The notes under the pieces were generated by a model. The model was given only the letters and a program-made list of their open reading frames with translations, had not been told where the DNA came from and searched no databases. From Chrysochromulina tobinii (taxonomy: Eukaryota > Haptophyta > Prymnesiales > Chrysochromulinaceae): a stretch of DNA of 35,774 bases. The stretch is taken from positions 1 to 35,774 of the forward strand of contig JWZX01002598.1 of assembly GCA_001275005.1 (NCBI GenBank), written 5' to 3'. The translations under genes and the position numbers were made by a program. Shown piece by piece: positions 18,460-27,509 of the stretch (positions are counted from its first letter, which is position 1; each line of letters begins with the position of its first letter).

Positions 18460-19173
18460 TCACGCCACTGCGGATCGTCCTCCATCCACCCCGATGATTT
18501 GCCCGGTTACCCAGCTCGCGTCGTTCGAGAGCAAAAAGTAAGCGAGAGCCGCCGAGTCCTCAGCCTCACCCACACGGCCGAGCGGGTGGCTTTTGGCAAG
18601 TGCTGCCGCCATAGACTCCTTCGAGAGCATTGGCGCAGCCATTGCGGAATGCGAGATGGACGGTGCGATGGCATTCACACGCACCTTGGGTGCGAGCTCG
18701 GCGGCGAGGGCACGCGTCAGTCCCTCGATCGCACCTTTGGCGGAGGAAATGACCGCGTGATTAGTGAAGCCCTGCTGCACCGCCACGCTAGAGAAGAGGA
18801 CGACCGAGCCTCCATTCTTCTTAAGTGCTGGCTCCACGCTCTTAAGAACCTCAACAGCGCCAACGACGTGCAAGGAGAAGCAGTTGAGAAAATCTACGGG
18901 TGATGCACGCTTGAGTGGCTTGAGAACGATGTCCCCAGCACAGTACGCCAAGCCTTTGCAATCATCAGGCACTTGGCCGCTGAGGCCTGATGCAATGGTA
19001 TCTGAAGCCATCACATCGAGGACTGAAAACGGCGCCCCACCGCATTCAGCTGACAGCGCCTCGAGCTTGCTCGAGTCGCGACCGATGAGCCATGGGCGTG
19101 TGCCTGCAGCGAAGACTCGCCGGGCGAGTGCGCGACCAATCGCGCCGGTCGCCCCCACGATCGCGATCGTCAT
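18460..19173 (-). CDS. Short-chain dehydrogenase/reductase-like protein lacking the catalytic Tyr
   Basis: 237 residues, one exon, start ATG 19173. The Rossmann signature GATGAIGRALARR is at 7-19, an AYCAGD stands in the place of NNAG (76-81), and FSSVAVQQGFTN (127-138) contains the active-site Ser. The YxxxK motif is altered: Ile142 sits where Tyr should be and Lys146 is kept (ISSAK). The helix after it (GAIEGLTRALAAELAP.VRVNAIAPS) and the C-terminal WVTGQIIGVDGG are standard for classical SDRs. Without Tyr the normal proton-relay chemistry should not work, although SDR subfamilies with NH...A.AK at this place are known. It lies 170 bp downstream of the dioxygenase gene, on the same strand. 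There is no targeting peptide. Confidence 0.85.
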   Translation of the reverse strand: MTIAIVGATGAIGRALARRVFAAGTRPWLIGRDSSKLEALSAECGGAPFSVLDVMASDTIASGLSGQVPDDCKGLAYCAGDIVLKPLKRASPVDFLNCFSLHVVGAVEVLKSVEPALKKNGGSVVLFSSVAVQQGFTNHAVISSAKGAIEGLTRALAAELAPKVRVNAIAPSISHSAMAAPMLSKESMAAALAKSHPLGRVGEAEDSAALAYFLLSNDASWVTGQIIGVDGGRSAVA

Positions 19174-19342
19174 CGAGGTTTTGAGGCGCGAGAGTGTGAG
19201 AGGAAGTTTCTTGTCCTTTTCCGACTTTTATCACCCGAAATGGAAAGCCGAGGAGCACGAAACCCGCGACGTGAGCGGGTCGCGCTTCTCGTCCCTCTCG
19301 CCTCGTGCTCAAGGTTGTCGCCTAGGGACCTAGGCACCGAAT

Positions 19343-20656
19343 CTAAGAAGGAGGCTCTGGCAGTCGTTGCTTGACTCGCGCTGCAGTCTCGAGCACGCGA
19401 AGCTTGCTCCTCCAGTCGTCCGCGGTCAAATAGCAACCAATCAGGTTGCGACGCCCCTGGAAGGCGTACCGGCCGTGGAGCACGCGGTGGTTGTCGATGA
19501 GGATCGTGTCGCCGCACTCGAGGCGCAGTGGCACCTGCAGCGCCTCGAGCGTCGTCTCGAGCACGCGCGCGTGCGCATAAAAATCGGCCACGTCATCAAA
19601 CCCGAGAGAGCACAAAGGCGCGCGGTCCGTGTCATTGTAGCGGAAGCCGATGACCTCGGCCGTGACCGGATGCAGCTTGAAGACCGGCGCGGTGTGCACC
19701 AGATGCCGCTCGCCCTCGACGTGCTGGAAGGGGATGGAGACGCGGCAAAAGAACGCGAAGGTCGCTGGGAAGTCACGCCGCAGTACTTCGGCCGCCATGA
19801 ACCCATCGGCCAGCTTGGTGCTGCCGCCGTGCGGTACGCTGGGGTGTGGCGGCGGCTGCTCGACGCAGTTGAAGAGCTGGATGCCCGGCTGCGCCTCGAG
19901 GTAGCAGCAGTCGGTGTGCAGCGGCAGCTCTACGTTAGTGTACGCCGTGTCGATCACGTCCTCCAGATTGCGTGGGGCCGTGTCCCATATATAGCCATAC
20001 ATGGTAGGCTGCACCATGCCGAGCTGCATCGCGAGCGCCTCCGTCGCCTCGACCGTGGGTGGCACGCCACGCACGCGCAAGATGCCGGAACGCCGCAGGT
20101 GCCGCAGCGCCGTTAGCGTGGTTTCGTCGGCCACGGCGCTCGACGCAGCCAGCGACTCCCAGGCCACATTGGGCACGTTTCCGCCCGCCATCTCTTCAGG
20201 CAACCAGGGGCTCACCTTATCGGCTCTGGACTTCACAACCTTGGTGCTCGATGCCGTCTTGGCACCGACCCGAACGTCGTAGCGGTGCTCAAAGAGCCAT
20301 TCGGCGGCAAAGGTGGAGACGTGTTCCTTGCCGCTCGCCTCGTTGGCTGCCGGCCACGCGACCTGGATATGATTGCCGTTGATATCCACGCGCGCGGGTG
20401 CGGTGCCAGAGACGTGCCGTAGCGGCAGCTCCCGCTGATGCGAAACTGGGTGCACCGACTGCGGGCAATGATCTCGGAGCCACGCGTGATGAAAGCGGCT
20501 TTCGCTGCCGTCCGACCACGTGAGATGCACAGCAGCTGGGTTGACGGCCACACCAGTTACAATAGCGGATGTTGACTGTGCGCGCCGTGTCGTACCGCTC
20601 AGCAGCGGGACAGCAGCATTTCGTGTGAGGTTGCGTCGCACTCGGGCGAGCAACAT
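19343..20656 (-). CDS. TMLHE: Trimethyllysine dioxygenase-like Fe(II)/2-oxoglutarate oxygenase (carnitine pathway)
   Basis: 437 residues from ATG 20656. The frame continues upstream only to a non-ATG position, so 20656 is preferred, and it gives an Arg-rich mitochondrial presequence (MLLARVRRNLTRNAAVPLL). Residues about 41-110 are the N-terminal domain shared by trimethyllysine and gamma-butyrobetaine hydroxylases (LTWSDGSESRFHHAWLRDHC). The TauD-type double-stranded helix carries the iron triad: HTD in LPLHTDCCYLEAQPGIQLF (about 247) and the distal His in IDNHRVLHGRYAFQG (about 390). The segment GCYLTADD after it favours TMLHE over gamma-butyrobetaine hydroxylase, but the two are hard to separate by eye. 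Expected reaction: hydroxylation of N6-trimethyllysine (or gamma-butyrobetaine) with 2-oxoglutarate, O2 and Fe(II). Confidence 0.82.
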   Translation of the reverse strand: MLLARVRRNLTRNAAVPLLSGTTRRAQSTSAIVTGVAVNPAAVHLTWSDGSESRFHHAWLRDHCPQSVHPVSHQRELPLRHVSGTAPARVDINGNHIQVAWPAANEASGKEHVSTFAAEWLFEHRYDVRVGAKTASSTKVVKSRADKVSPWLPEEMAGGNVPNVAWESLAASSAVADETTLTALRHLRRSGILRVRGVPPTVEATEALAMQLGMVQPTMYGYIWDTAPRNLEDVIDTAYTNVELPLHTDCCYLEAQPGIQLFNCVEQPPPHPSVPHGGSTKLADGFMAAEVLRRDFPATFAFFCRVSIPFQHVEGERHLVHTAPVFKLHPVTAEVIGFRYNDTDRAPLCSLGFDDVADFYAHARVLETTLEALQVPLRLECGDTILIDNHRVLHGRYAFQGRRNLIGCYLTADDWRSKLRVLETAARVKQRLPEPPS

Positions 20657-21519
20657 CGCGAAGTGTCGCGCGTGCAACCGTGTGAACAACCTGATGTGCA
20701 GTGTTAATACTCGGCCGACTACTCGGAATCTATGGTGGGGCAAACCTGATCATTTTCTCACTATACACCTGTGAACACGCCTAATACACACCACCACACG
20801 TTCACAGCGCCAACGAGATGCTGCACAGGACCCTCCAACGCGAGCGTGCGGTGACACATGCGATGCAGACGGAAAGCGGAGTCCGGAGAGACTGTACCAA
20901 AACAGAGAAACGCGTTCGCGGTGCGGCCGCGGGCCGACAGGTGACCCCACATGCAGACCTTCGCAAGATCCAAGCGCTTCCATATCAAATTCTCCATGAC
21001 GTTACCATGACGTGAAGCCGATCATCCACGAATCCATCCGAGGACCATCCCCAGATATCCCAGTTAGAGCGTACCAAATGGAGTGTATACGGATCGGATG
21101 GAGACCGGCAGGCCACCAGGCCACGCCACACAGCGCAAATCCGTATCGTGATTCCGCAAACCGCCCTGTCACGCCCGGGCTGCACACCGCACCGATCCGT
21201 CGATTCCCGCATCATCACGTCTCCGTTTGATCCGCCATCGCGTGTTTTCACACCGACCGGTCCCGCGGTAACATAGTTACACGCACGGTTGGCGTAAATG
21301 GTACACCTGCAAATGGTGCTCGTCTACAACGGCTCCAAGAACAGATGCGGAATTCACGCTTGGCCACGATTCGGACTCACATGGTGATTGGGGTGCGGGA
21401 GAATCGCACAATGTCTTTCCCACTGAGAACCATGGCCTGAATCAGCTATGAATTAGCCCTGAATGGAATCCACCATGGCTGCTTTCCTATTGTATGTCAC
21501 CACGCGCCAGATGGCCACA
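20657..21519. other. Intergenic region, no gene seen
   Basis: 863 bp between the dioxygenase 5' end and the EF-hand gene 3' end. It is less GC-rich than the genes. A CATGACGT word is repeated at 20996 and 21007. No domain-like frame. Confidence 0.4.
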
Positions 21520-22410
21520 CTAGTAGTAGCCGCCAAGAGGTCCCCACTTGAAGGGTTTTGCCGTCTCGTAACCAGTCTTCCTTGGGTTATGGATCTTGAT
21601 GATAGGTCCCGTGTCGAGCGTTACCTGCTGGAATTGGATGGTGTTTGGCTCCGCGAGCATCGACGGATGAAAGCGCGGATCCTTTTCTGCGCGCGTCAGG
21701 CGGCCGAGGGCACATGTGAGTCGGGACATGTGGGAGCAGGATTGGCGAGGCTATGCGTATCATCGCAGGTTCGCAGCAACAACGTACTGATCTCGTTGAT
21801 GAACTGAGTCTGTCGCCGTGTCTCGAGGTCACGTTGCATCCGCTGCACAAACACAAAGTCCCTTCGACTGAGTCCCTCACTCGTTACTGCTCTCATCTTC
21901 TGCTGCATGGGCATCTTGCCGTAGGATTGCTGCGGCGGCGGTGGGGTCGCGGGTTTCGCCGGCGCGCCTGGTGCATCCCGGAGCATTTCCATGCGATCGG
22001 AATCGCCGGACATGAAGCTGGTGAACTCTGGGATGGAAATGTAGCCATCTCCATTGAGATCGAACCGTGCGACCAGCCCTTTTAGGATATATGGCGGCAG
22101 AACAATGTTGCAAGCCTTGAGGACTTCGATGAATTCATCGACGTCGATCTGGTTGCTAAGGTCCTTGTCGATGAGCTGGAACATGCGCTTGATGCTGCCA
22201 GCATTTGCTGCAAGGTGATCCTTGAGCTTATTGAGGGCTGCTTCAACCTGACCTCCCTGAGCGAAGGAAACAGCCATGAGCTCCCACTGGGCTGGCTCAC
22301 AGCCGTCCAGGACGGGCGAGGAAACGAACGCGGCACGACGTGAAACTACCAACCAACGCGCCGTCTTGCGCTGTTTGATTTCCGAGCCCTTCCTGGCTAC
22401 CGTAAGACAT
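21520..22410 (-). CDS. EF-hand calcium-binding protein (two EF-hands)
   Basis: Best model: exon 1 22410-22354 (MSYGSQEGLGNQTAQDGAL), intron 22353-22257 (97 nt), exon 2 22256-21788, intron 21787-21687 (101 nt, donor GTACGT, acceptor GCGCAG), exon 3 21686-21520; 230 residues. Both frame changes are resolved in phase by these introns. The first donor (GTTGGT) is weak, and an alternative start in another frame (ATG 22418) is possible. Two canonical calcium loops lie at about 49-60 (DKDLSNQIDVDE) and 85-96 (DLNGDGYISIPE), each with all acidic ligands. A Pro-rich linker follows, then a helical segment (VFVQRMQRDLETRRQTQFINEI). The last exon encodes a basic/aromatic tail ending KPFKWGPLGGYY. It is probably a calcium sensor with a docking tail; the partner is unknown. 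It is divergent from the gene at 22536. Confidence 0.75.
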
Positions 22411-22535
22411 GTTGACATGCGTTGAAGAAACCCCAAAGTACAATTACACGGTACTTGACTCGACGTGTCGACCGGAACCTGACAAAAAGCGCCGTGTTGG
22501 TGGTTCCAAAATTCGGCAGTGCCGTACGAGAGTGA
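22411..22535. promoter_or_regulatory. 125-bp bidirectional promoter gap
   Basis: Only 125 bp separate the start codons of the EF-hand gene (-) and the proline-rich membrane protein (+), so the two promoters must overlap or be shared. No TATA box is evident. Confidence 0.45.
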
Positions 22536-24731
22536 ATGGTGTGCCGACAGTGGACTCTTCGCTACGATGGGGGCTGCGCCGCGGAGCCGTTTGCGCTCTA
22601 CGGCCTAGCGACATCCATCGGGCCACCGCTCCTCGGCTCCATTGAAGGCTGGTTTGCCGATCGGTGGGGCTGGGTCGCAAGGCAGCCGGCCACTTCGGCG
22701 GCTCGTGTACTCTGGCCGACTGAGAATCAATTCAACACGTCGCTTGATCGGTACGAGAGCGCCGTACGAGAGCTTCTGCCACCGCGCACATCCGTGGAGG
22801 CCTTTGAGCAGACTGGCGATGAGCTCGACCTGCTCGAGCAGATGCGCCTGGTGCGCTTGCAGAACGTCATCTACAACTCCTCCTCCTCATGGCCCAATGC
22901 GACACACGAGGACCTGTTCCAGAGCGAGGATGCGCAGCCGCTGATCCACTTCGACCGCTACTTAACGGCCCAAGGCCTTCACGCCAACGGCGCCACATCC
23001 ATCCTCTCGGACGCTGCTGCGGTCCAGGCGTACCAGGCATGCAGCTTTGCGGCGCTGTGGCTGCAACTGCGCTTTGGGCGCGTGCCGCCGCGCCAGAGCG
23101 CCGCGCTGCTCGGCCGCTCGTACGCGCAGCTCGCACCCCTCATGCACCGCGGCGGCACCGGCGTGCCGAGCTTCCCGGCACCGCGCGTGACGGCCACGTA
23201 CTGTCTCGGCGCTGCGATCCTCGAGCGGCTCGTACTCTCACGTGGCATCGCCGTCGCATCGGCCCATCGCGACGTGATCGCCCAGCTGGCCACGGACACG
23301 GCCGATCGCACGCTGATCGCCAGCGCCGCGCATCCATCGGACGTGTACGCCGCCGGTGTCCTCTTCCACGAGATCGCCATCTCGCTCTTCCCTAACGCAC
23401 TCGGAGCCGTTTTGGCACTCCGTTTCGCGCGCAATGCGAGCGAGCGGGCGGCGCTTTGCCCTGGCGGCGCGTACCCGAGCACCTGCGGCGTACCCACGCG
23501 CAGTGCGCTGCCACCGGCCGCGCCGCTGCCGCCGTTCGAATGGTGCCAGGAACGCGCGCCGCCGCTGCCGCCGCTGCCGCCCATCGCTCCGCCGCCGCCG
23601 CTGCTGCCTTCGTTACCGACCGCCCCACCGCCAGAGCCCTCACCGCCGCCACCGCCGGATCCCCATCCGCCGCCACCACCTTCGCCGAGGAGGCCGGAGC
23701 CCTCGCCGCCGCCCAGGCCGCCGCGCCCGCCTGCCTTTCCGCCCGCTCCACCCCCTCCACCCTCACCCGAGCCACCCGAGCCTTCGCCGCCGCCGCCCTC
23801 GCCTTCGCCGCCGCCGCCCTCGCGGCCGCCGACGCCCTCGCAGCCGCCGACGCCCTCACCGCCGCCCCCCTCACCGCCGCCGCCTTCACCACCACCCAGA
23901 CCACCGCCGCCTTCACCACCGCGCCCTTCGCCGCCGCCCTCTCCGCCGCCCCCCTCACCACCGCCCCCCGCGTTTCCGCCGCTTTGGCCATTCTTGCCGC
24001 CAGTCCCACCAAAGCTGCCGCAGGCCTCGCCGCCAGCGCAGCTCGCGACGCCCGCACAGCCGCCCTCGCCGCCGCACTCACCGTTTGTGCAGCCGCTCCT
24101 CGCCGCCGTGGGCGGCGCCGCGTGCGACTGCGGCTGGCAGTCGGCCATTGCCTTCGTCGGCGGTTTCCTTCTTGGTCTTCTCGTACTCCTCCTCTACCGC
24201 TGTTGGCTGCGAGGCACCTACCTGCGCGCCGCCGCTCCCGCCAAGACCACGGTCGTCGTGTACGGCGGCGCATACGGCGCATACGGCGGCACCGGCGCGT
24301 GCGGCCGCGGTGTGAACGGGCAGTCGCGGTGTGAACACATGCCAGATGCCCTCTACGGCCTCCAAACGCCACCTTCCACGTCGCCGGCGCTCAAGAAGGC
24401 GCGCACCCGGCCTTCAGCCAGCATCACGGCCAGTTCCGCAGCCCCTCGTCCGCGCCTTGTGCCCCCTCGTCAGCCCTCGCCTGGCTCGCCGCCACAGCGC
24501 GCGGCTCCGAGCCCACGCGTGGGGGCGTCTGTAGTGCTGCCCGAGCCCAGCCGCAGTGCCCGCCCCGGCGGCTGGGACAGGCCGACGCGCTGCGTGTCCG
24601 CCATGCTGGCTGCGGGCGGGGATGGCGACGAGCATGGTGCTGGCTACGCCGGACGCACCATGCGGGACGTCGAGCTGCCGCCCCTTTGGATCGCGCCGCC
24701 CGTGAGCCCCGCGCGCCCGGATCGTCTCTAA
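22536..24731 (+). CDS. Single-pass membrane protein with extracellular helical domain and 190-residue Pro-rich stalk
   Basis: 731 residues, one exon. The N-terminal ectodomain-like region (about 1-320) is unrecognised; it has several N-glycosylation sequons (NTS, NSS, NAT, NAS) and Cys pairs near its end (LCPGGAYPSTCG). Residues about 325-517 are a hydroxyproline-glycoprotein-like stalk of SPPPP, PPSPPP and RPPPP repeats, then ACDCGWQ, a clear transmembrane helix at about 535-560 (IAFVGGFLLGLLVLLLY) and a cytoplasmic tail with YGG repeats and Ser/Pro/Arg-rich sequence. The layout is that of algal cell-surface proteins with a rigid Pro stalk. No classical signal peptide is seen at the Met used, so an upstream exon may be missing; the hydrophobic stretch ALYGLATSIGPPLL is weak. 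Confidence 0.7.
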   Translation: MVCRQWTLRYDGGCAAEPFALYGLATSIGPPLLGSIEGWFADRWGWVARQPATSAARVLWPTENQFNTSLDRYESAVRELLPPRTSVEAFEQTGDELDLLEQMRLVRLQNVIYNSSSSWPNATHEDLFQSEDAQPLIHFDRYLTAQGLHANGATSILSDAAAVQAYQACSFAALWLQLRFGRVPPRQSAALLGRSYAQLAPLMHRGGTGVPSFPAPRVTATYCLGAAILERLVLSRGIAVASAHRDVIAQLATDTADRTLIASAAHPSDVYAAGVLFHEIAISLFPNALGAVLALRFARNASERAALCPGGAYPSTCGVPTRSALPPAAPLPPFEWCQERAPPLPPLPPIAPPPPLLPSLPTAPPPEPSPPPPPDPHPPPPPSPRRPEPSPPPRPPRPPAFPPAPPPPPSPEPPEPSPPPPSPSPPPPSRPPTPSQPPTPSPPPPSPPPPSPPPRPPPPSPPRPSPPPSPPPPSPPPPAFPPLWPFLPPVPPKLPQASPPAQLATPAQPPSPPHSPFVQPLLAAVGGAACDCGWQSAIAFVGGFLLGLLVLLLYRCWLRGTYLRAAAPAKTTVVVYGGAYGAYGGTGACGRGVNGQSRCEHMPDALYGLQTPPSTSPALKKARTRPSASITASSAAPRPRLVPPRQPSPGSPPQRAAPSPRVGASVVLPEPSRSARPGGWDRPTRCVSAMLAAGGDGDEHGAGYAGRTMRDVELPPLWIAPPVSPARPDRL
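23560..24090 (+). repeat. CCGCC-type low-complexity tract encoding the Pro-rich stalk
   Basis: About 530 bp of degenerate CCG/CCC/TCA/TCG codons. The opposite strand stays open as Gly-rich frames, which are shadows. The region is prone to length variation and misassembly. Confidence 0.8.
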
Positions 24732-25095
24732 GCCCTGCAGTCACTAGGGAGAGCGCTGCAAGGGAGATGCACAGATGGCTCGAGCTGCACGGGAGCGAAC
24801 GTGGCGACGTGGGCCTGCCGGCTGGGCTCGGGGGGCGAATTTGATGTGTCTCCCGACTCGTACGACGTAGTGTGGTGGGAGTGGAAGACCACACTCAGAC
24901 CGAGACCCGCGGGGAATCGCCGCGGTTCGTTCATTCCGTTTATACGTCTCGTCTAGATTAAGTAGGTATTCGCGTCCGCGAAGCCGCGTCCGTCCTTAGT
25001 CCGTCCCCCGCTGCGCGTCCTCTCTCTTTTTAAGACACACTCTATTTAGACCCACCCGCGTCCTGGGGGAGTATCCCCTGTGTCACTAGCCTGTC
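24732..25095. other. Intergenic region, nothing recognised
   Basis: 364 bp between two plus-strand genes. A T-rich TCTCTCTTTTTAAGACACAC lies at about 25020-25040, upstream of the next start. Confidence 0.4.
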
Positions 25096-26454
25096 ATGCC
25101 TCTTCGAAAGATGGTGTCCCGACGATTCAAATTCACGAGAGACAACCCCGTGCTCGGGAGGGACACACGAAACTGCAAAACGAAACCACCAGAACCGCAC
25201 GAAGGATCGCTTGGCCTTGGGGCTAGCCTCCGCGGGGGCGGGGTGACCTCCAGGCGTGCTTGCGGCTGGCGAGCGCTTGCCATGCCGACGACAACACGCG
25301 GCGGCACACAAACCACGCGCGTATCCGCGCTCGCGTCGCTCGCTGCCGGTACTCGCGCGAATCTCCTCGAAGGGGTTCAGGCACCGGTCCGTCACGGGCC
25401 GCTTGAGTCCGTCTCAGTGCGCGACATTATTCTCGCGTCCCGGGATTCGCTTGGATCCGTGTCGGTGCGCGACGTCATCAGATCGCCAGGATCACCATCA
25501 TTGCAGCCGCTGTACACCACTCTTAGCCGCAGGAAGCATCGGGCGGAGGCTGTCGTGTGGTCACCGTTGTATCGCTGTGCATGCATGCTGTTGGCGCTCG
25601 GCGTGGGTGCTTTGCCAGTCGGCCTCGGCTTCGTCATGGCGCTCTTTGACTCTGAGACGACCGCAGCAGGCAGTGGGACAGTGGCTGCTCCCACAGCCCA
25701 GAGTGCACGCTGCTTGCCCACTGAAATGCTGCGCATCAATGCGACGACAACAAGCAGCAAAGGCGTTCGGCTCGCCGCGGCATGGCTAATTGATGAAGGT
25801 CCTCGAGACGAATTTCGGCGTCCAGGGCGCGCCATCCTCAGCGATGCGCGTGCCCAGGCCGTACGTGATGGCATGCGTGTGTTTGCCTTTGAGCCGTGCG
25901 CGATGCCTCCTGGCATGATGGGTCTCCTTACCGCGCGCTCAGCGGTTGAGGCGTGCCGGCTTGGTCGTGCTGTGGCCGCTCATCGCTGTCCCCCATCGCC
26001 CAGTCCGCCGTCCCGACGCCGCATTGCCCAGTCCGCTGCTGGCAAGAGCTCGCCGGCCAAAGCGATGGTCGCTCCGCAGTGCAGGGATGTCCACGATCTC
26101 GGGCGGGAGGATGGAGTGTTACTTGCGGCCGCGTGCGCCCCGGCCAACAACCGCAGCGGCACCACAGAAGAGCCGGCGCGTCCCGATGACAGCGCGGCCG
26201 TGCTGGTGGACGGCTGTCGCATGGGCTGCGCAGGCACTGGGCGCAGCCGCAGACGCGAGGGCCGCGGGCTGCGCGCTCAATTCATGCGCGACAAGAAGCA
26301 GCTACAGTATGCGCAGCGGCGCAAGCTGCAAGGGCTTGAAGCCACCTGGGCCAGCCGCACACTTGAGGAGCACGGCCAGCACTCGCCACGGAGGCGCCAA
26401 CCGTGGCATCGATCTCACCGTGAACACCTACACGTCGAAAGAGAGGTCGTCTAG
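25096..26454 (+). CDS. Unrecognised protein with one predicted membrane helix
   Basis: 452 residues, start ATG 25096. I recognise no family. A hydrophobic helix at about 161-184 (CACMLLALGVGALPVGLGFVMAL) follows a basic stretch (SRRKHRAE), consistent with a signal anchor or single pass. Just before it a ten-residue motif is repeated: SVSVRDIILA (106-115) and SVSVRDVIRS (121-130), both preceded by short linkers ending in G or E. After the helix come a region with one sequon (NATTT), Cys-rich segments and a basic C-terminus (GRSRRREGRG; RDKKQLQYAQRRK). Codon use is GC-biased but composition is Arg/Ala-rich, so part of it could be non-coding; introns may be read through near the 3' end. Confidence 0.4.
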   Translation: MPLRKMVSRRFKFTRDNPVLGRDTRNCKTKPPEPHEGSLGLGASLRGGGVTSRRACGWRALAMPTTTRGGTQTTRVSALASLAAGTRANLLEGVQAPVRHGPLESVSVRDIILASRDSLGSVSVRDVIRSPGSPSLQPLYTTLSRRKHRAEAVVWSPLYRCACMLLALGVGALPVGLGFVMALFDSETTAAGSGTVAAPTAQSARCLPTEMLRINATTTSSKGVRLAAAWLIDEGPRDEFRRPGRAILSDARAQAVRDGMRVFAFEPCAMPPGMMGLLTARSAVEACRLGRAVAAHRCPPSPSPPSRRRIAQSAAGKSSPAKAMVAPQCRDVHDLGREDGVLLAAACAPANNRSGTTEEPARPDDSAAVLVDGCRMGCAGTGRSRRREGRGLRAQFMRDKKQLQYAQRRKLQGLEATWASRTLEEHGQHSPRRRQPWHRSHREHLHVEREVV

Positions 26455-26781
26455 CAGCGTGTGGCATAGTTTCATAGTATACGAACAGTGTCAGAAGGCG
26501 AGTGGATGGGGCCTAGTTGCTAGAGTCCCGGTTCGGTCCTGGTTCGTACACGCCGGCCGATTGCGCCTCTACCAGAATTCGTGTTTTTGGCATGCAGTGA
26601 GAGCGGCTCTTATACATCAGTCCCTCTTTCGCACAGAATTTCGTCATTGACGACGGTCCGAGTCCGTTATGTTGTAAATGACGGTGCAGCACACCCTAGA
26701 TGCATAACCGCGGAACGCAGTCCGTCGCTTACGCGCTGTTCACCCCTTGCCCTTCTTTGCGCGTACAAACTTGACATCTCG
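26455..26781. other. Intergenic region, nothing recognised
   Basis: 327 bp, AT-richer than its neighbours. Frames that cross it join the next gene upstream of its likely start without any conserved sequence. Confidence 0.4.
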
Positions 26782-27198
26782 ATGGCCACCGTTCAGCCCA
26801 TGTGGTACGCGGCGCTCGCGCGCCTCTACGTCGAGCGCGTGAACGACCACAACACCGCTGGCATCGAAGAACTCTGCGCTACGCCGTGCAGCCTCAAAGA
26901 GTATCATCCCAACCTCGAGGGGTTTGACGACTACTTTTCCAACCTCGAGGACGTCCACCACGACGTGAGTTCCTACATGGTCCCCAAGGTGAAGGGCAAC
27001 AACGTCCTGATCGACTACCAGAGGTTGTGGATCGATAAAGGACAAACATCAGTGGTTGATGCACAAGATGCGCTCACCTTTGATGAAAATGGACTCATTG
27101 TGCGCGTCGCGTACTCGCGCAGGCCCGTCCTGCAATCCAAGCAGCGCATGCGACGCAGGGGAGGGTCACGAGCTCACCCTCTCGTAACACATGCCTGA
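26782..27198 (+). CDS. NTF2/SnoaL-like fold protein
   Basis: 138 residues from ATG 26782. The frame is open further upstream, but that part has no protein-like pattern, while ATG 26782 directly precedes the domain. The layout fits the NTF2-like cone fold: first helix MWYAALARLYVERVNDHNTAGIEELC, then C.LKEYHPNLEGFDDYFSNLEDVHHDV, then three strands SSYMVPKVKGNNVLIDYQRLWIDK, SVVDAQDALTFDENGLIVRVAYSRR. SnoaL-like proteins bind small hydrophobic ligands or act as isomerases or hydrolases; no catalytic residue can be assigned here. The last 25 residues are basic and not part of the fold and could be read-through from a missed intron. Confidence 0.6.
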   Translation: MATVQPMWYAALARLYVERVNDHNTAGIEELCATPCSLKEYHPNLEGFDDYFSNLEDVHHDVSSYMVPKVKGNNVLIDYQRLWIDKGQTSVVDAQDALTFDENGLIVRVAYSRRPVLQSKQRMRRRGGSRAHPLVTHA

Positions 27199-27509
27199 TG
27201 GTGTGATGGATTCGATGATGGATGCACTCTTTGCCGCTACTCTCGATCGCTCCCCGCACACACACCGCACGCCGATAGGGTCCGACGGCGACGCACCGCA
27301 CGTACACCGCACGCGCACGCGCGCGAGCATCCCCTTATCCTGCCTTATCCCCGACTTCCCCAGGTGCGGGACCCCGGGACCTCCATCCGTGTGGCGGTGG
27401 TGTTGCGCCGTCTGACAGTAATTTTTCGAAGCAGCAAGCCCATTTTACGTGGTGAGATACAGTTGACGAGGCGGGCATGTCCTTTTAGCGCGGAGGCAAA
27501 CGCGTCGTG
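27199..27509. other. Intergenic region, nothing recognised
   Basis: 311 bp with a CA/CG-rich part around 27250-27330 (CACACACACCGCACGC). No RNA gene seen. Confidence 0.4.

Noticed and set aside
22979-24148. Long Gly-rich minus-strand frame opposite the Pro-rich stalk
   Set aside because: It is the antisense of a CCG/CCC repeat tract and has no start context or domain; the plus-strand protein has a TM helix and organised segments.
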